From assembly GCA_017438945.1 (NCBI GenBank), contig JAFRUI010000019.1, positions 1-64,000 on the forward strand: DNA of 64,000 nucleotides, given 5' to 3'. The DNA comes from Bacteroidales bacterium (lineage in GTDB: Bacteria; Bacteroidota; Bacteroidia; Bacteroidales; WCHB1-69). This document shows positions 52,919 through 62,441 of this stretch, piece by piece (position 1 is the stretch's first letter; the number at the start of each line of letters is the position of its first letter). A model generated the notes under the pieces. That model worked only from the letters and a program-made list of their open reading frames with translations, was not told where the DNA came from and ran no database searches. The translations under genes and the position numbers were made by a program.

Positions 52919-54910
52919 ATGGAACATATTCATCATCATTCAGAAAAATCACATAGCCACCATCATGAAGGGTGTGCCGGCCACTGCCATAATCACGGGG
53001 AGGATGGCCATCATCACCACGAGCACAATCTGAAGGGACAACTTGGCAAAATCGGTGTCACGATTGTTTTGCTCATAGCTGCCGTCCTCATTGAGAAACA
53101 CTGCGCATTGTCCACATGGCAATTACTGCTGGTCTACCTCATCCCCTACCTGTTCATTGGTTTCGACACCTTGAAAGAGGCCGTTGAAGGGCTTGTGCAC
53201 GGGAATGCGCTCAACGAGCACTTCCTGATGACCATTGCCACTGTCGGTGCATTGTGCATCGGTTTCCTTCCCGGAGCCGAGACACAATTTCCGGAAGCGG
53301 TCATCGTGATGCTCCTCTTCCAAATCGGGGAACTTTTTGAAGGATATGCGGAAGGCAAAAGCCGCGACAGCATCGCCCATCTGATGGAAATTCGCCCTGA
53401 CACCGCCAATGTGGAACGCGATGGTGAAGTCATCACCATGAACCCGGAGCAAGTGTCTGTCGGTGAGACCATCATCGTTCGTCCAGGCGAGAGAATCCCC
53501 CTCGACGGGGTGGTTCTGGAGGGGCAGTCGGCGCTGAACACTGTGGCTCTCACCGGTGAAAGCATTCCCAGGGAGGTTGGGGTTGATGACGAGGTCTTCT
53601 CCAGCTGTGTCAACTTGTCAGGGGTCATCCGGGTGCGCACCACCAAAAGTTTCGGTGAGAGCACCGTATCCAAGATCATAGCGCTGGTGGAGAATGCCAA
53701 AGACCACAAGGCCAAGAGCGAATCATTCATCACCCGGTTTGCCCGCATCTACACACCCGTTGTCGTGCTTGCGGCTGTTGGGTTGGCTCTGCTGCCGCCG
53801 CTCTTCTCGGGTCATTTCGCCACGACCTTCCCCATCTGGCTTTACCGCGCCCTTCTATTCCTTGTGGTCTCATGTCCTTGCGCTTTGGTCATCAGCGTGC
53901 CGCTCACCTTCTTCGGAGGTATCGGTGGCGCATCGCGCAACGGCATCCTCATCAAGGGGGCAAACCACATCGACACGCTCTCCAATATCGGGACCATGGT
54001 CTTTGACAAAACCGGAACGCTGACACATGGACAGTTTGCCGTGGAGGCCATTCATCCCGAGAAACTTGACGAGCAACAACTACTTCATCTTGCCGCACAT
54101 GTGGAACACTTCTCCACACACCCCATAGGAGCTGCCTTACGCGATGCTTTTCCAAACGAAGCAGATGACGGATGTACCGTCACCGATGTAGAAGAAATTG
54201 CCGGACAAGGGGTTAGCGCTAATGTGAGCGGCAAAACCGTTTGCGTGGGCAATGCGAAAATGATGAATGCTTTGGGGGTCACATGGCATGAATGCCACTT
54301 GGTCGGCACCATCGTCCATGTGGCGGTGGACGGCGAATATGCCGGACACATTGTGATCAACGACCGCATCAAGGACGACAGTGCGGAGGGTGTCGCCCAG
54401 CTGAAAAATCTCGGCGTAAACCGTATCGTGATGCTCACCGGCGACCGCGAAGAGGTTGGCAAGGATGTGGCGGAAAAGCTCCAAATCAGCGAATATCACG
54501 CGAATCTGATGCCCGCCGACAAAGTCGCCCACATTGAACGTCTTCTGGCCGAAAAAAGAGACAAAGAAGCGGTGGCTTTCGTGGGTGACGGCATCAACGA
54601 CGCACCGGTGCTGGCACGTGCCGACATCGGCATTGCCATGGGCGGTCTGGGCAGTGACGCGGCTGTTGAGGCAGCCGACGTGGTGCTGATGAACGACAGT
54701 CCTTCCAAAATCGCCCTCGCCATCCGTATCGCACGACGCACCCTGCGCATCGCACGCCAAAACGTCTGTTTCGCCATCGGGGTGAAGCTGGCCGTGCTCC
54801 TTCTCGCCGCAATTGGCGTCGCCACTATGTGGATGGCCGTTTTCGCCGATGTGGGGGTGACTGTGCTGGCGGTGCTGAATGCGATGAGAACACTAAAATG
54901 TAGAATGTAA
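52919..54910 (+). CDS. Zn/Cd/Pb-type P1B ATPase with a His-rich N-terminus
   Basis: This 663-residue metal-exporting P-type ATPase has a histidine-rich tail (residues about 1-37, with HHHSEKSHSHHHEGC and HHHHEH) in place of the common CxxC metal-binding domain. The membrane motif is SCPCALVIS (CPC near 319). The phosphorylation motif DKTGTLTHG is near 362, TGD in the P-domain, and VGDGINDAP near 556. The CPC motif with downstream features fits the ZntA/CadA group rather than copper exporters. The last codons (C-R-M-stop) lie in the heptamer array at 54897-54938. It is cotranscribed with a Fur-family regulator. Confidence 0.92.
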   Translation: MEHIHHHSEKSHSHHHEGCAGHCHNHGEDGHHHHEHNLKGQLGKIGVTIVLLIAAVLIEKHCALSTWQLLLVYLIPYLFIGFDTLKEAVEGLVHGNALNEHFLMTIATVGALCIGFLPGAETQFPEAVIVMLLFQIGELFEGYAEGKSRDSIAHLMEIRPDTANVERDGEVITMNPEQVSVGETIIVRPGERIPLDGVVLEGQSALNTVALTGESIPREVGVDDEVFSSCVNLSGVIRVRTTKSFGESTVSKIIALVENAKDHKAKSESFITRFARIYTPVVVLAAVGLALLPPLFSGHFATTFPIWLYRALLFLVVSCPCALVISVPLTFFGGIGGASRNGILIKGANHIDTLSNIGTMVFDKTGTLTHGQFAVEAIHPEKLDEQQLLHLAAHVEHFSTHPIGAALRDAFPNEADDGCTVTDVEEIAGQGVSANVSGKTVCVGNAKMMNALGVTWHECHLVGTIVHVAVDGEYAGHIVINDRIKDDSAEGVAQLKNLGVNRIVMLTGDREEVGKDVAEKLQISEYHANLMPADKVAHIERLLAEKRDKEAVAFVGDGINDAPVLARADIGIAMGGLGSDAAVEAADVVLMNDSPSKIALAIRIARRTLRIARQNVCFAIGVKLAVLLLAAIGVATMWMAVFADVGVTVLAVLNAMRTLKCRM

Positions 54911-54938
54911 AATGTAGAATATAAAATGTAGAATATAA
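54897..54938. repeat. Heptamer array linking the P-ATPase stop and the Fur-family start
   Basis: AATGTAG, AATGTAA, AATGTAG, AATATAA, AATGTAG, AATATAA. The second unit contains the P-ATPase stop (TAA 54908-54910); two nt after the array comes the ATG 54941. Confidence 0.95.
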
Positions 54939-54940
54939 TT

Positions 54941-55378
54941 ATGAATAACGTAAATACAAAGATCATTTCAGATGAACAGACGTTACGGGATGCGGGCATA
55001 AGAGTGACGGCGGTGAGGCTGTTGGTTTGGCGGACGATTCACCGTGAATTTTCCGGCATATTCAACCTTGCGGATTTGGAGGAGAAATTGCCGACAGTAG
55101 ATAAATCCACACTCTTCAGAACGCTTAATTTACTAAGCGACAATCATCTGCTGGACACCATAGATGATGGATCCGGCTCTCAAAAATACTGCAACCGCGA
55201 TTTGCATGACCCACAGTCGAAAATCAAGCACATCCATTTCAACTGCCGGGTTTGTCACCAGACCGTATGCTTGACGGATGTCTCTCTGCCGGAAGTGACC
55301 CTACCTGACGGATACACTGTGGAAGACACGGAATACGTGGTGAAAGGCGTATGTCCCAAATGTGCCGGCAAATGTTAA
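54941..55378 (+). CDS. Fur-family metalloregulator (Zur/PerR-like)
   Basis: This 145-residue regulator has a winged-helix N-terminal half (LRDAGIRVTAVRLLVWRTI; the recognition helix is around DKSTLFRTLNLL, residues about 51-62). A metal-binding region follows with His-rich KHIHFNC, and two Cys pairs, CRVC and CPKC near the C-terminus (plus a last Cys), which match the structural zinc site of Fur proteins. Its place behind a zinc/cadmium-type exporter suggests it senses zinc or a related metal, but Fur, Zur and PerR cannot be separated by eye. A candidate operator pair is at 52801-52830. Confidence 0.88.
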   Translation: MNNVNTKIISDEQTLRDAGIRVTAVRLLVWRTIHREFSGIFNLADLEEKLPTVDKSTLFRTLNLLSDNHLLDTIDDGSGSQKYCNRDLHDPQSKIKHIHFNCRVCHQTVCLTDVSLPEVTLPDGYTVEDTEYVVKGVCPKCAGKC

Positions 55379-55422
55379 TGACGGCAGAGAACACTGCTAT
55401 CCAAATAATATTCGTAAATGAA

Positions 55423-56319
55423 TCAGAACAAAGGATTTGCCACCAGCTGTTCAATCTCCTTCTGCAACTTTTCAGAAACAGGGACTAACGGCAGGCGCAA
55501 CACATTATCTACTTGATTTTGGGCGGCCATGATGGCTTTCACGCCGGCAGGGCTGCCTTCCTTGAAACAGTCGATCGTCAGCGGCACCAGTTGCTGATGG
55601 ATGCGGCGGGCGTCATCCAATTGCTGATCCATCACATGATGCACCATCTGGGCCACTTTGCCCGGATAGGCGTTGGCCATTACGGAGATAAGCCCGTCAG
55701 CGCCGGCGGCCATGAGCGGCAACGTCAGCAGGTCATCACCGGAAATCACCAGGAAATTGTCAGGACGTTTGCATATCAACTGCAGGATTTGCTTCATGAA
55801 GCCGGAAGCTTCCTTTATACCGACTACATTCGGGCATTCCTCCACGATCTGTAGCGTGGTAGCCAATTCCAGATTACAGGAGGTGCGACCCGGCACATTA
55901 TACAGAAACACAGGCATATCCGTGGCTGCGGTAAACGTTTTGTAATGGGCCACCAATCCCGCTTGTGACGGCTTGTTGTAGTAAGGGGTGACCGTCAGGA
56001 TAGCATCCACCTCGAAATGGGCGAGGTGCTCCAGTTTGCGGATCATAAACTGCGTGTTTGGTCCACCCAGTCCAACCATCACCGGAAGACGTTTGGCATT
56101 AGCCTCCAAGATGCAGCTCAGCACATCGTCTTTTTCTGGCGGGGAAAGCGTGGGATACTCACTGGTTGTACCCAAGGCCAGCAGATAATCCACCCCCTCC
56201 TCCACCACATGGTTGACCAAGGCGGAAAGCCGTGGAAAATCAATCTGACCGTCTTCCTTGAAGGGCGTTATCAAAGCGACGCCCAATCCTCTGAACTTCT
56301 GTTGAACACTTTTTCTCAT
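55423..56319 (-). CDS. dapA: 4-hydroxy-tetrahydrodipicolinate synthase
   Basis: This 298-residue enzyme condenses pyruvate and aspartate semialdehyde in the lysine/diaminopimelate pathway. It has GVALITPFKEDGQIDFPRL at the start, LGTTSEYPTLS (substrate TT motif, about residues 45-55), YNVPGRTSCN (Tyr near 138), and GIKEASGFMKQ with the Schiff-base Lys near 166. All catalytic residues look intact. It overlaps the upstream DUF6913-like gene by four bases (ATGA). Confidence 0.95.
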   Translation of the reverse strand: MRKSVQQKFRGLGVALITPFKEDGQIDFPRLSALVNHVVEEGVDYLLALGTTSEYPTLSPPEKDDVLSCILEANAKRLPVMVGLGGPNTQFMIRKLEHLAHFEVDAILTVTPYYNKPSQAGLVAHYKTFTAATDMPVFLYNVPGRTSCNLELATTLQIVEECPNVVGIKEASGFMKQILQLICKRPDNFLVISGDDLLTLPLMAAGADGLISVMANAYPGKVAQMVHHVMDQQLDDARRIHQQLVPLTIDCFKEGSPAGVKAIMAAQNQVDNVLRLPLVPVSEKLQKEIEQLVANPLF

Positions 56320-56846
56320 TTCCCGGAAAGTTTTTGGGTGTAACTGAAAGCGGAATTCAAAAACTGCATGTAGTTTCCACTTTCTGTCTGGATGAAAAGG
56401 TCGTAAAGTTCCTGATAGTCGGCACAGCTTCCGATGATGAATTTAGCGGAGGCAGTGGAGAGAATATCCTCAATAGGAGCATGGTAACGATAGTTGAAAT
56501 CAAGAAGAATGTCAAAATCACGGTTGATGAAATCGTTTACCTGAACCACATTGGGTTCGCCACACCAAGTGAGCTGCTTCTGACAGAAATAGTCGGCAGA
56601 AAGCTGCTGCAAACAATAAAAAGGCACGAACTTCTCATCAATATAGCCGATAAGATGCACCATTTTCCCACCCTGCTGCAGTTGCGTGAAGATCCGGAAG
56701 ATGGCTTTGTAGGAATCCTCATCCGTGATTTCGCAAATGATGCCGATCGAGCTGGCTTTTTCCAAGGCGCAGACCTCCCTGATCTTATTCGGCTTTTTCG
56801 CCGCAATTCGCTTATGCAGGAAGTATTTCTTTATTTTGTCAAACAT
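56316..56846 (-). CDS. DUF6913-like cytoplasmic protein
   Basis: This 176-residue protein has a basic N-terminus (FDKIKKYFLHKRIAAKKPNK) and a compact alpha/beta pattern with WCGEPN, DFDILLDFNYRYHAPIEDILS and AKFIIGSCAD. I associate it with DUF6913, which is widespread in Bacteroidota, but this is from memory. It is translationally coupled to dapA by ATGA. The function is unknown. It diverges from clpC. Confidence 0.68.
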   Translation of the reverse strand: MFDKIKKYFLHKRIAAKKPNKIREVCALEKASSIGIICEITDEDSYKAIFRIFTQLQQGGKMVHLIGYIDEKFVPFYCLQQLSADYFCQKQLTWCGEPNVVQVNDFINRDFDILLDFNYRYHAPIEDILSTASAKFIIGSCADYQELYDLFIQTESGNYMQFLNSAFSYTQKLSGK

Positions 56847-56873
56847 AAATAAATGGCATTACTGATGAAATGG

Positions 56874-56881
56874 CAAAAATA
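56874..56881 (-). promoter_or_regulatory. -7 box of the DUF6913-dapA operon
   Basis: The minus strand reads TATTTTTG, 27 bp before ATG 56846. It is divergent from the clpC box at 56914. Confidence 0.7.
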
Positions 56882-56913
56882 CAAAAAAAACACTTATGTT
56901 GGCATAATTTTTG

Positions 56914-56921
56914 TACATTTG
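56914..56921 (+). promoter_or_regulatory. -7 box of clpC
   Basis: TACATTTG, 25 bp before ATG 56947. An in-frame TTG at 56911 lies at the box and is excluded. Confidence 0.65.
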
Positions 56922-56946
56922 CCACCAATTTTTAAAGGCCCTTTTT

Positions 56947-59460
56947 ATGGAAATCAAATATTCCGAAGAAATGAACTATATCTTGGCTGAAGCGCATGAA
57001 TTAGCCAAGAGTTATCACTCTCAGCAAATTGGATTAGAGCATCTTATGATATGCTTGCTCCGTTATTCTGGAGAAAGTGTCACGAAAAAAGTGTTTTCTG
57101 TTTTTCAAATAGATCTTGACGGCTTACGCACCCGTTTGGAACAAATGTTAGAGATGCCGGACAGTCAGGCTGACAATCCTGCGGAAAAAATCCCCATGAG
57201 CGTGCAAGCTCAAGGACGTTTGCATCTGGCTTTTCTGTTTTCCAAACAATACAGGAACGAATTTGTGGAGTCCTACCACCTTGTCCTCGCCATCCTGAAG
57301 CCGGCGCAACTAGACAGCCAAAACACGATCAAGATGCTGCTCGGTCAGGCTGGCATCACCTTTGAGACCTTCGAGGACGAACTCCGACACGAGCTCCACC
57401 TTTCAGAGCCCATTGCCACCGCAGGAGCCTCTCATGACGATGACGACGACGAAAACGAACGCCGTACTGTCAGAAAAGGGAAAGACGGCGGCAAATCGGC
57501 CACTCCTATGCTCGACAGCTTCGGCAAGGACCTCACCAAGATGGCAGCCGAAGGCAAAATCGACCCTGTGGTGGGCCGCCAGAAAGAGTTGGAGCGCATC
57601 GCCCAGATTCTCTGCCGCAGAAAGAAAAACAACCCCGTGCTCATCGGCGAGCCAGGTGTCGGAAAATCCGCTCTCGCAGAAGGCCTTGCCCTGCAAATCT
57701 CGTCCGGACACGTGTCGCGCACACTCCTCCACAAGCGCATTGTCAGTCTTGACATGGCCGGCCTCGTGGCAGGCACCAAATACCGCGGACAGTTCGAGGA
57801 ACGGGTGAAAACCATTCTGGAGGAATTGGAGAAGAACACCGATGTCATTCTCTTCATTGACGAACTTCACACGATGGTGGGTGCCGGCAACGCCCCCGGA
57901 AGCATGGATGCCTCCAACCTCTTCAAACCCGCCCTCGCACGCGGAGAACTGCAATGTATCGGCGCCACCACCCTCGACGAATACCGCGAACACATCGAGA
58001 AAGACGGTGCCCTTGAGCGCCGCTTCCAGAAGATCATCCTCGAACCCGCCACCCCGGAAGAGACGTTAGACATCCTCAACAACATCAAGGACAAATACGA
58101 AGACCACCATGCGGTGAGATACAATGACGAAGCCATCAAAGCTTGTGTCACTATGTCAAATCGCTATATATCAGATCGTTGCCTCCCAGACAAAGCCATT
58201 GACGTGATGGATGAGGCAGGGGCTCGCCTCCACATCCAGAACATCCATGTGCCGGAAGAGCTCGTGGCCGCCGAGACCGCCATCGCGGAGCAAGAAAAGC
58301 TGAAAGAGGAAGCCATCCGGAACCAGCAGTACAACGAAGCCGCCAAATATCGCGACCAGATCAAAATGCTGGAAGAGCAACGACAGCTAATCCAAAAAAC
58401 GTGGGAGAACAGCGTGAACGAAAACCGTCCTGACGTCACGGAAGATACTGTGGCAGAAGTCATTGCCATGATGACAGGCGTTCCCGTGCAGCGCATCGCC
58501 AAGAACGAGGGCGAACGTCTGATGCGGATGGCCACCGAGCTGCAGGGTGTGGTCATCGGGCAGGATGAATCGGTGGTGAAGGTTGCAAAGGCTATCCGCC
58601 GCAACCGCGCCGGCCTGAAAGACCCCAACAAGCCCATCGGAACCTTCATCTTCCTCGGGCCCACGGGTGTCGGCAAAACCTACTTGGCGAAAGTATTAGC
58701 CGAGTATCTGTTTGATTCCCAGGATTCCATCATCCGCATTGACATGAGCGAATATATGGAGAAGCACACGGTTTCCCGTCTCATCGGTGCACCTCCGGGC
58801 TACGTCGGCTACGAAGAGGGCGGTCAGCTCACCGAGAAGGTGCGCCGCAAACCCTACTCCATCGTGCTGCTTGACGAAATCGAGAAAGCGCATCACGATG
58901 TCTATAATGTTCTGCTGCAAGTGTTTGACGAAGGGCAGCTCACCGATGGCATGGGCCGTAAGGTCGATTTCAAGAACACCATCATCATTATGACCTCCAA
59001 CGTGGGCACCCGCGAGCTCAAGGACTTCGGCACCGGCATGGGCTTCAGCACTGACGCTACCAAGGCGGCGGAGCAAAAAGTGGCGCAAGGCATCCTCGAA
59101 AAGGCACTCAAAGCCACCTTCGCCCCCGAATTCCTCAACCGTGTGGATGATGTCATCTACTTCAACAGTCTCGATAAAGAGGATATTGGCAAGATCATTG
59201 ACATCGAACTCAAGAAGGTGCTGCAGCGCGTGAAAGACCTCAACGTGGAGATTAGCGTCACCGAGAAGGCGAAGAACTTCCTGGTCGATAACGGCTGGGA
59301 CGCCAACTACGGCGCACGCCCGCTCAAGCGCACCATCCAGAAATACGTCGAAGACGTCCTCGCTGAGGAGATCCTCAACATGACGCTCACTTCTGGCGAC
59401 TCCGTCCAACTCGACTACGACGACCTGAAAGAGGAAATGCTCGTCGAACATGTCAATTAA
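56947..59460 (+). CDS. clpC: ATP-dependent Clp protease ATPase subunit ClpC
   Basis: This 837-residue Hsp100 unfoldase works with ClpP. The N-domain double repeat covers about 1-150. An acidic linker ([10 protein letters not shown]) follows near 165. AAA1 has [10 protein letters not shown] near 233 and Walker [10 protein letters not shown] near 304. A UVR-type coiled segment ([21 protein letters not shown], in two parts near 455-480) marks ClpC rather than ClpB or ClpA. AAA2 has [10 protein letters not shown] near 572 and a C-terminal ClpP-binding region. The final codons and the TAA lie at the start of a heptamer array. No clpP is adjacent. Confidence 0.95.
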   Translation: MEIKYSEEMNYILAEAHELAKSYHSQQIGLEHLMICLLRYSGESVTKKVFSVFQIDLDGLRTRLEQMLEMPDSQADNPAEKIPMSVQAQGRLHLAFLFSKQYRNEFVESYHLVLAILKPAQLDSQNTIKMLLGQAGITFETFEDELRHELHLSEPIATAGASHDDDDDENERRTVRKGKDGGKSATPMLDSFGKDLTKMAAEGKIDPVVGRQKELERIAQILCRRKKNNPVLIGEPGVGKSALAEGLALQISSGHVSRTLLHKRIVSLDMAGLVAGTKYRGQFEERVKTILEELEKNTDVILFIDELHTMVGAGNAPGSMDASNLFKPALARGELQCIGATTLDEYREHIEKDGALERRFQKIILEPATPEETLDILNNIKDKYEDHHAVRYNDEAIKACVTMSNRYISDRCLPDKAIDVMDEAGARLHIQNIHVPEELVAAETAIAEQEKLKEEAIRNQQYNEAAKYRDQIKMLEEQRQLIQKTWENSVNENRPDVTEDTVAEVIAMMTGVPVQRIAKNEGERLMRMATELQGVVIGQDESVVKVAKAIRRNRAGLKDPNKPIGTFIFLGPTGVGKTYLAKVLAEYLFDSQDSIIRIDMSEYMEKHTVSRLIGAPPGYVGYEEGGQLTEKVRRKPYSIVLLDEIEKAHHDVYNVLLQVFDEGQLTDGMGRKVDFKNTIIIMTSNVGTRELKDFGTGMGFSTDATKAAEQKVAQGILEKALKATFAPEFLNRVDDVIYFNSLDKEDIGKIIDIELKKVLQRVKDLNVEISVTEKAKNFLVDNGWDANYGARPLKRTIQKYVEDVLAEEILNMTLTSGDSVQLDYDDLKEEMLVEHVN

Positions 59461-59484
59461 GAATGCAGAATTAAGAATTAAGAA
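59457..59484. repeat. Heptamer array over the clpC stop
   Basis: TTAAGAA, TGCAGAA, TTAAGAA, TTAAGAA. The first unit contains the clpC TAA. The triple-hairpin element (copy D) starts 5 nt later. Confidence 0.88.
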
Positions 59485-59489
59485 TTATT

Positions 59490-59564
59490 CCTTAAGCAGT
59501 CCCGAAGGAACAAAACGCGCGAAGCGCAAGTAACCCCACACAAGCGAAGCGCAGTGTGGGGCAT
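59490..59564 (+). repeat. Triple-hairpin dispersed element, copy D
   Basis: CCTTAAGCAG, then a weakened first hairpin (TCCC-gaa-GGAA), GCGCGAAGCGC and CCCCACAC...GTGTGGGG (59554-59561). The last stem is identical to copy C. It sits between clpC and kdsC in the direction of both. Confidence 0.92.
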
Positions 59565-59577
59565 CAAAAACGAAACA

Positions 59578-60099
59578 ATGAAGAACTATAAAGAGAAACT
59601 GAACAAAATCCGCGCCTTCATCCTGGACTTTGACGGGGTGCTGTCGAACGGGATGGTCTATGTGACGGCCGACGGCGAGCAGGTGCGTGCCACGAATGTC
59701 AAAGACGGCTATGCGCTGCATTACGCCCTCAAGAAAGGGTACAAAGTGGTTGTCATTTCCGGCGGCTATGCCGAATCCATGAAGCTGCGATTCAGAGATT
59801 TCCACGGCATGGAATTTTTCCTGCATGTCAGCGACAAGATCAAAGTCTTCAACGAGTACCTGGCCAACAACGACCTCAAGCCCGAGGAGGTGCTGGTGAT
59901 GGGCGATGACATTCCCGACTACCCGATGATGAAGCTAGCTGGTGTGAAATGCTGTCCGGCAAACGCCGCCATCGAAATACAGGAGCTGGCCGACTACATC
60001 TCCATACGCAACGGCGGCGACGGTGCGGTCCGCGACGTCATCGAACAAACGATGCGCCTCCAAGGAACCTGGTTCGACACCGACGCACACATCTGGTAA
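59578..60099 (+). CDS. KdsC-like HAD phosphatase (KDO-8-phosphate phosphatase)
   Basis: This 173-residue HAD-IIIA/KdsC-type phosphatase has the catalytic motif ILDFDGVLSNG (Asp pair near residues 15-17), VVISGGYAESMKLR (motif II, near 62-75), KVFNEYLANN and GDDIPDYPMM (motif III near 109-118). It is of KdsC size. It likely removes phosphate from KDO-8-P in lipid A core synthesis; related NeuA-linked phosphatases cannot be ruled out. No kdsA or kdsB is adjacent. ATG 59578 follows the dispersed element. Confidence 0.88.
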   Translation: MKNYKEKLNKIRAFILDFDGVLSNGMVYVTADGEQVRATNVKDGYALHYALKKGYKVVVISGGYAESMKLRFRDFHGMEFFLHVSDKIKVFNEYLANNDLKPEEVLVMGDDIPDYPMMKLAGVKCCPANAAIEIQELADYISIRNGGDGAVRDVIEQTMRLQGTWFDTDAHIW

Positions 60100-60113
60100 T
60101 TCTCGGCTTTTAC

Positions 60114-60141
60114 CTTGAACTTTGAACCTTGAACTTTGAAC
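60114..60141. repeat. Heptamer array after kdsC, part 1
   Basis: CTTGAAC, TTTGAAC, CTTGAAC, TTTGAAC, with a TGA in every unit. A run of seven C separates it from part 2. Confidence 0.92.
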
Positions 60142-60156
60142 CACCCCCCCAGCTTC

Positions 60157-60184
60157 AATAACCAATAACCCATAACCTATAACC
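60157..60184. repeat. Heptamer array before the J-domain gene, part 2
   Basis: AATAACC, AATAACC, CATAACC, TATAACC, ending 5 nt before ATG 60190. It is in the same family as 6858 and 49833. Confidence 0.92.
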
Positions 60185-60189
60185 ATTCA

Positions 60190-61074
60190 ATGTTATACAC
60201 CATCATCTTCAGCATCATCGGTCTCGCCATGGGCGGGCTGGGCGGAGCTTTCGGGGGATTCCTGATCGGCTCCCTGTTCGACAGCATCCGCAACCGGCGC
60301 AGAGCGCAAAGAGCGCAGGAGGAGTTCAACGAGAGCCGTCAGCAGTATTACAACAATCCAGAACAATTTGAAGAGCAGCTACTTACACTTATCGGATATG
60401 TAGCCAAGGCCGACAATAACCGCCTGCTCCAATCCGAACTAAACTATTGCAAGCAATATTTCCAGAGAACATTCCCGCACAGCGACATCTCGCAACTGAT
60501 GCTCAAGTTCCGCGACATCCTGAATGACGACGACACCGACAGTGCGTGCCAGAATGCCTGCGAAAAGATCCGCCAGTATGCCACCATCCATGAGAAAATG
60601 GCCATCCTGCAGTGTCTCTTCGGTTTCGCCACCGCCGACGGGAACGCCCATCAACAGGAGCTGGAAGCTATCCGCAGGATTTCCGGCTGGTGCGGTGTGG
60701 ACAATGTCACCTACGAAGCCCTCAAGATGATGTATGTCAGCTTCTCCGCAGGGAGCAGCTATGGCGGAGGATACTCCGGCGGCTATGGTGGCGGGTATTC
60801 GGACGGTTACGGAGGAGGTTACTACGACCAGTCCGGAGGCAGCACCTACACCCCGCGTTCCGGTCCGAGCTTAGACGACTGCTACAAGATTTTGGAAGTC
60901 TCCCCTGACGCCACCGACGAAGAGGTGAAGAAGGCCTACCGTGTGGCGGCCATGAAGCACCATCCCGACAAGGTGAGCCACCTCGGCGAGGATGTCCGCA
61001 AGAAAGCCGAAGAGAAATTCGCCAAGGTCAACGAAGCGTATGACAAGATCAAGGCCGCACGAGGAATGAAGTAA
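60190..61074 (+). CDS. TerB-like plus J-domain protein (DjlA-like)
   Basis: This 294-residue protein starts with a glycine-rich hydrophobic segment (about residues 4-26; GLAMGGLGGAFGGFLIG), like the membrane segment of DjlA. A TerB-like helical domain follows (about 55-185). A Gly/Tyr linker (GGGYSGGYGGGYSDGYGG, about 195-215) leads to a C-terminal J domain (about 230-294) with the HPD motif in AAMKHHPDKVSH. It probably recruits DnaK to membranes or specific substrates. Confidence 0.9.
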   Translation: MLYTIIFSIIGLAMGGLGGAFGGFLIGSLFDSIRNRRRAQRAQEEFNESRQQYYNNPEQFEEQLLTLIGYVAKADNNRLLQSELNYCKQYFQRTFPHSDISQLMLKFRDILNDDDTDSACQNACEKIRQYATIHEKMAILQCLFGFATADGNAHQQELEAIRRISGWCGVDNVTYEALKMMYVSFSAGSSYGGGYSGGYGGGYSDGYGGGYYDQSGGSTYTPRSGPSLDDCYKILEVSPDATDEEVKKAYRVAAMKHHPDKVSHLGEDVRKKAEEKFAKVNEAYDKIKAARGMK

Positions 61075-61100
61075 TTCAGAATTCAGAATGCATAATGCAT
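61073..61100. repeat. Heptamer array over the J-domain gene stop
   Basis: AATTCAG, AATTCAG, AATGCAT, AATGCAT, beginning at the second base of the TAA (61072-61074). ATG 61107 follows. Confidence 0.88.
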
Positions 61101-61106
61101 AATTAT

Positions 61107-62441
61107 ATGAAAAGGGACAATATCCTTATCGTTGATGACAACGCGGGCATCCGAACCACATTGCAAATTCTGTTAGACGGGAAATGCGCGGCCGTGGAGA
61201 CTATTGCTTCCCCGAAAGTGCTCGTCAGCACGGTGCAGCGTTTCCGCCCCGATGTGATCCTGCTCGACATGAACTTCGAGTCTGACATCAACACCGGCAA
61301 CGAAGGATTGTATTGGCTCGCTGAGCTGAAGCGGCAATTCCCTGACATTGTGGTGATTCTGATGACTGCCTACGCTGACATCGCCCTTGCAGTGGAAGGC
61401 ATGAAGCGCGGGGCCTTCGATTTCATCGTGAAACCCTGGGACAACGACAAGCTGATGGAGACTCTTGAAGCCGCCAGCCAACAACGCAAAGGCAAGGTTC
61501 CTTCCCAGCAGTCCGACACCGCGATGCCCATGCTGTGGGGAGATTCCCCGAAAATGACCGATCTTCGCCGCATGACGGAAAAAATCGCCCCGACAGAGGC
61601 CACCGTTCTCATCACCGGCGAGAACGGCACTGGAAAAGACATGTTAGCGAACGAAATACACCGACTATCCGCACGCGCTGGAAAACCCATGGTGAGTGTC
61701 GATATCGGTTCCTTATCGGAGACCCTTTTCGAAAGCGAGCTATTCGGACATGTCAAAGGGGCTTTTACCGACGCCCGCACCGACCATACGGGCAAATTTG
61801 AGCTGGCCAACGGCACCACCCTCTTCTTGGATGAAATCGGTAACATCCCGTTGAACCTGCAAGCCAAGCTGTTACGTGTCTTGCAGAACCGTTGTGTCAC
61901 CAAAGTCGGCGACACCAAGTCCGTGCCCATTGACATCCGGCTCATCTGCGCCACGAACCGCGACCTGCCCGCCATGGTGCGCGAAGGCCGTTTCCGCGAA
62001 GACCTCTACTACCGCATCAACACCGTGACCCTCCAACTGCCGCCGCTACGTGAGCGAACTGACGAAATTGCCGCATTAGCCAACTCATTCACAATTCGTT
62101 ACGCCAAGAAATACCGCCGCAATGTAACCGGCATCTCCGATGAGGCGATTGCGCTGTTGAGTCACTGCCGCTGGCCGGGCAACGTGCGCGAATTGCAAAA
62201 CTGCATTGAAAAGGCCGTCATCTTGGCGGACAACACCATTCTTCAACCCGAAGACCTGCAAATTGATAAATCCGCATTAAACACCAGCACCTCTTCTGTT
62301 GCGGAAACATTAGAAGATGCCGAAGAACAGGTCATCCGCAACGCCGTGAAAAAGTACAACGGCAATCTCTCTTTGGTAGCCAAAGCATTGAACATCAGCC
62401 GTCCCACATTATACAATCGGTTGAAAAAATACGGAATATGA
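61107..62441 (+). CDS. Sigma-54-dependent response regulator (NtrC family)
   Basis: This 444-residue regulator has a receiver domain (about 1-120) with acidic VDDN, the phospho-Asp in ILLDMNF near 54, the TAY switch and the KPW lysine. The AAA+ domain carries TGENGTGKD near 172, the sigma-54 contact loop GAFTDA (GAFTGA in most members) near 218, and LFLDEIGN. The C-terminal Fis-type helix-turn-helix is VAKALNISRPTLYNRLKKYGI (20-residue core). It overlaps the kinase gene by ATGA. A sigma-54 promoter and a candidate enhancer site are found just upstream of tolC. Confidence 0.95.
   Translation: MKRDNILIVDDNAGIRTTLQILLDGKCAAVETIASPKVLVSTVQRFRPDVILLDMNFESDINTGNEGLYWLAELKRQFPDIVVILMTAYADIALAVEGMKRGAFDFIVKPWDNDKLMETLEAASQQRKGKVPSQQSDTAMPMLWGDSPKMTDLRRMTEKIAPTEATVLITGENGTGKDMLANEIHRLSARAGKPMVSVDIGSLSETLFESELFGHVKGAFTDARTDHTGKFELANGTTLFLDEIGNIPLNLQAKLLRVLQNRCVTKVGDTKSVPIDIRLICATNRDLPAMVREGRFREDLYYRINTVTLQLPPLRERTDEIAALANSFTIRYAKKYRRNVTGISDEAIALLSHCRWPGNVRELQNCIEKAVILADNTILQPEDLQIDKSALNTSTSSVAETLEDAEEQVIRNAVKKYNGNLSLVAKALNISRPTLYNRLKKYGI

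Noticed and set aside
52717..52956. 79-codon frame between the FecCD and P-ATPase genes
   Set aside because: It crosses the P-ATPase promoter and start, has no homology to known proteins, and competes with the well-supported genes.
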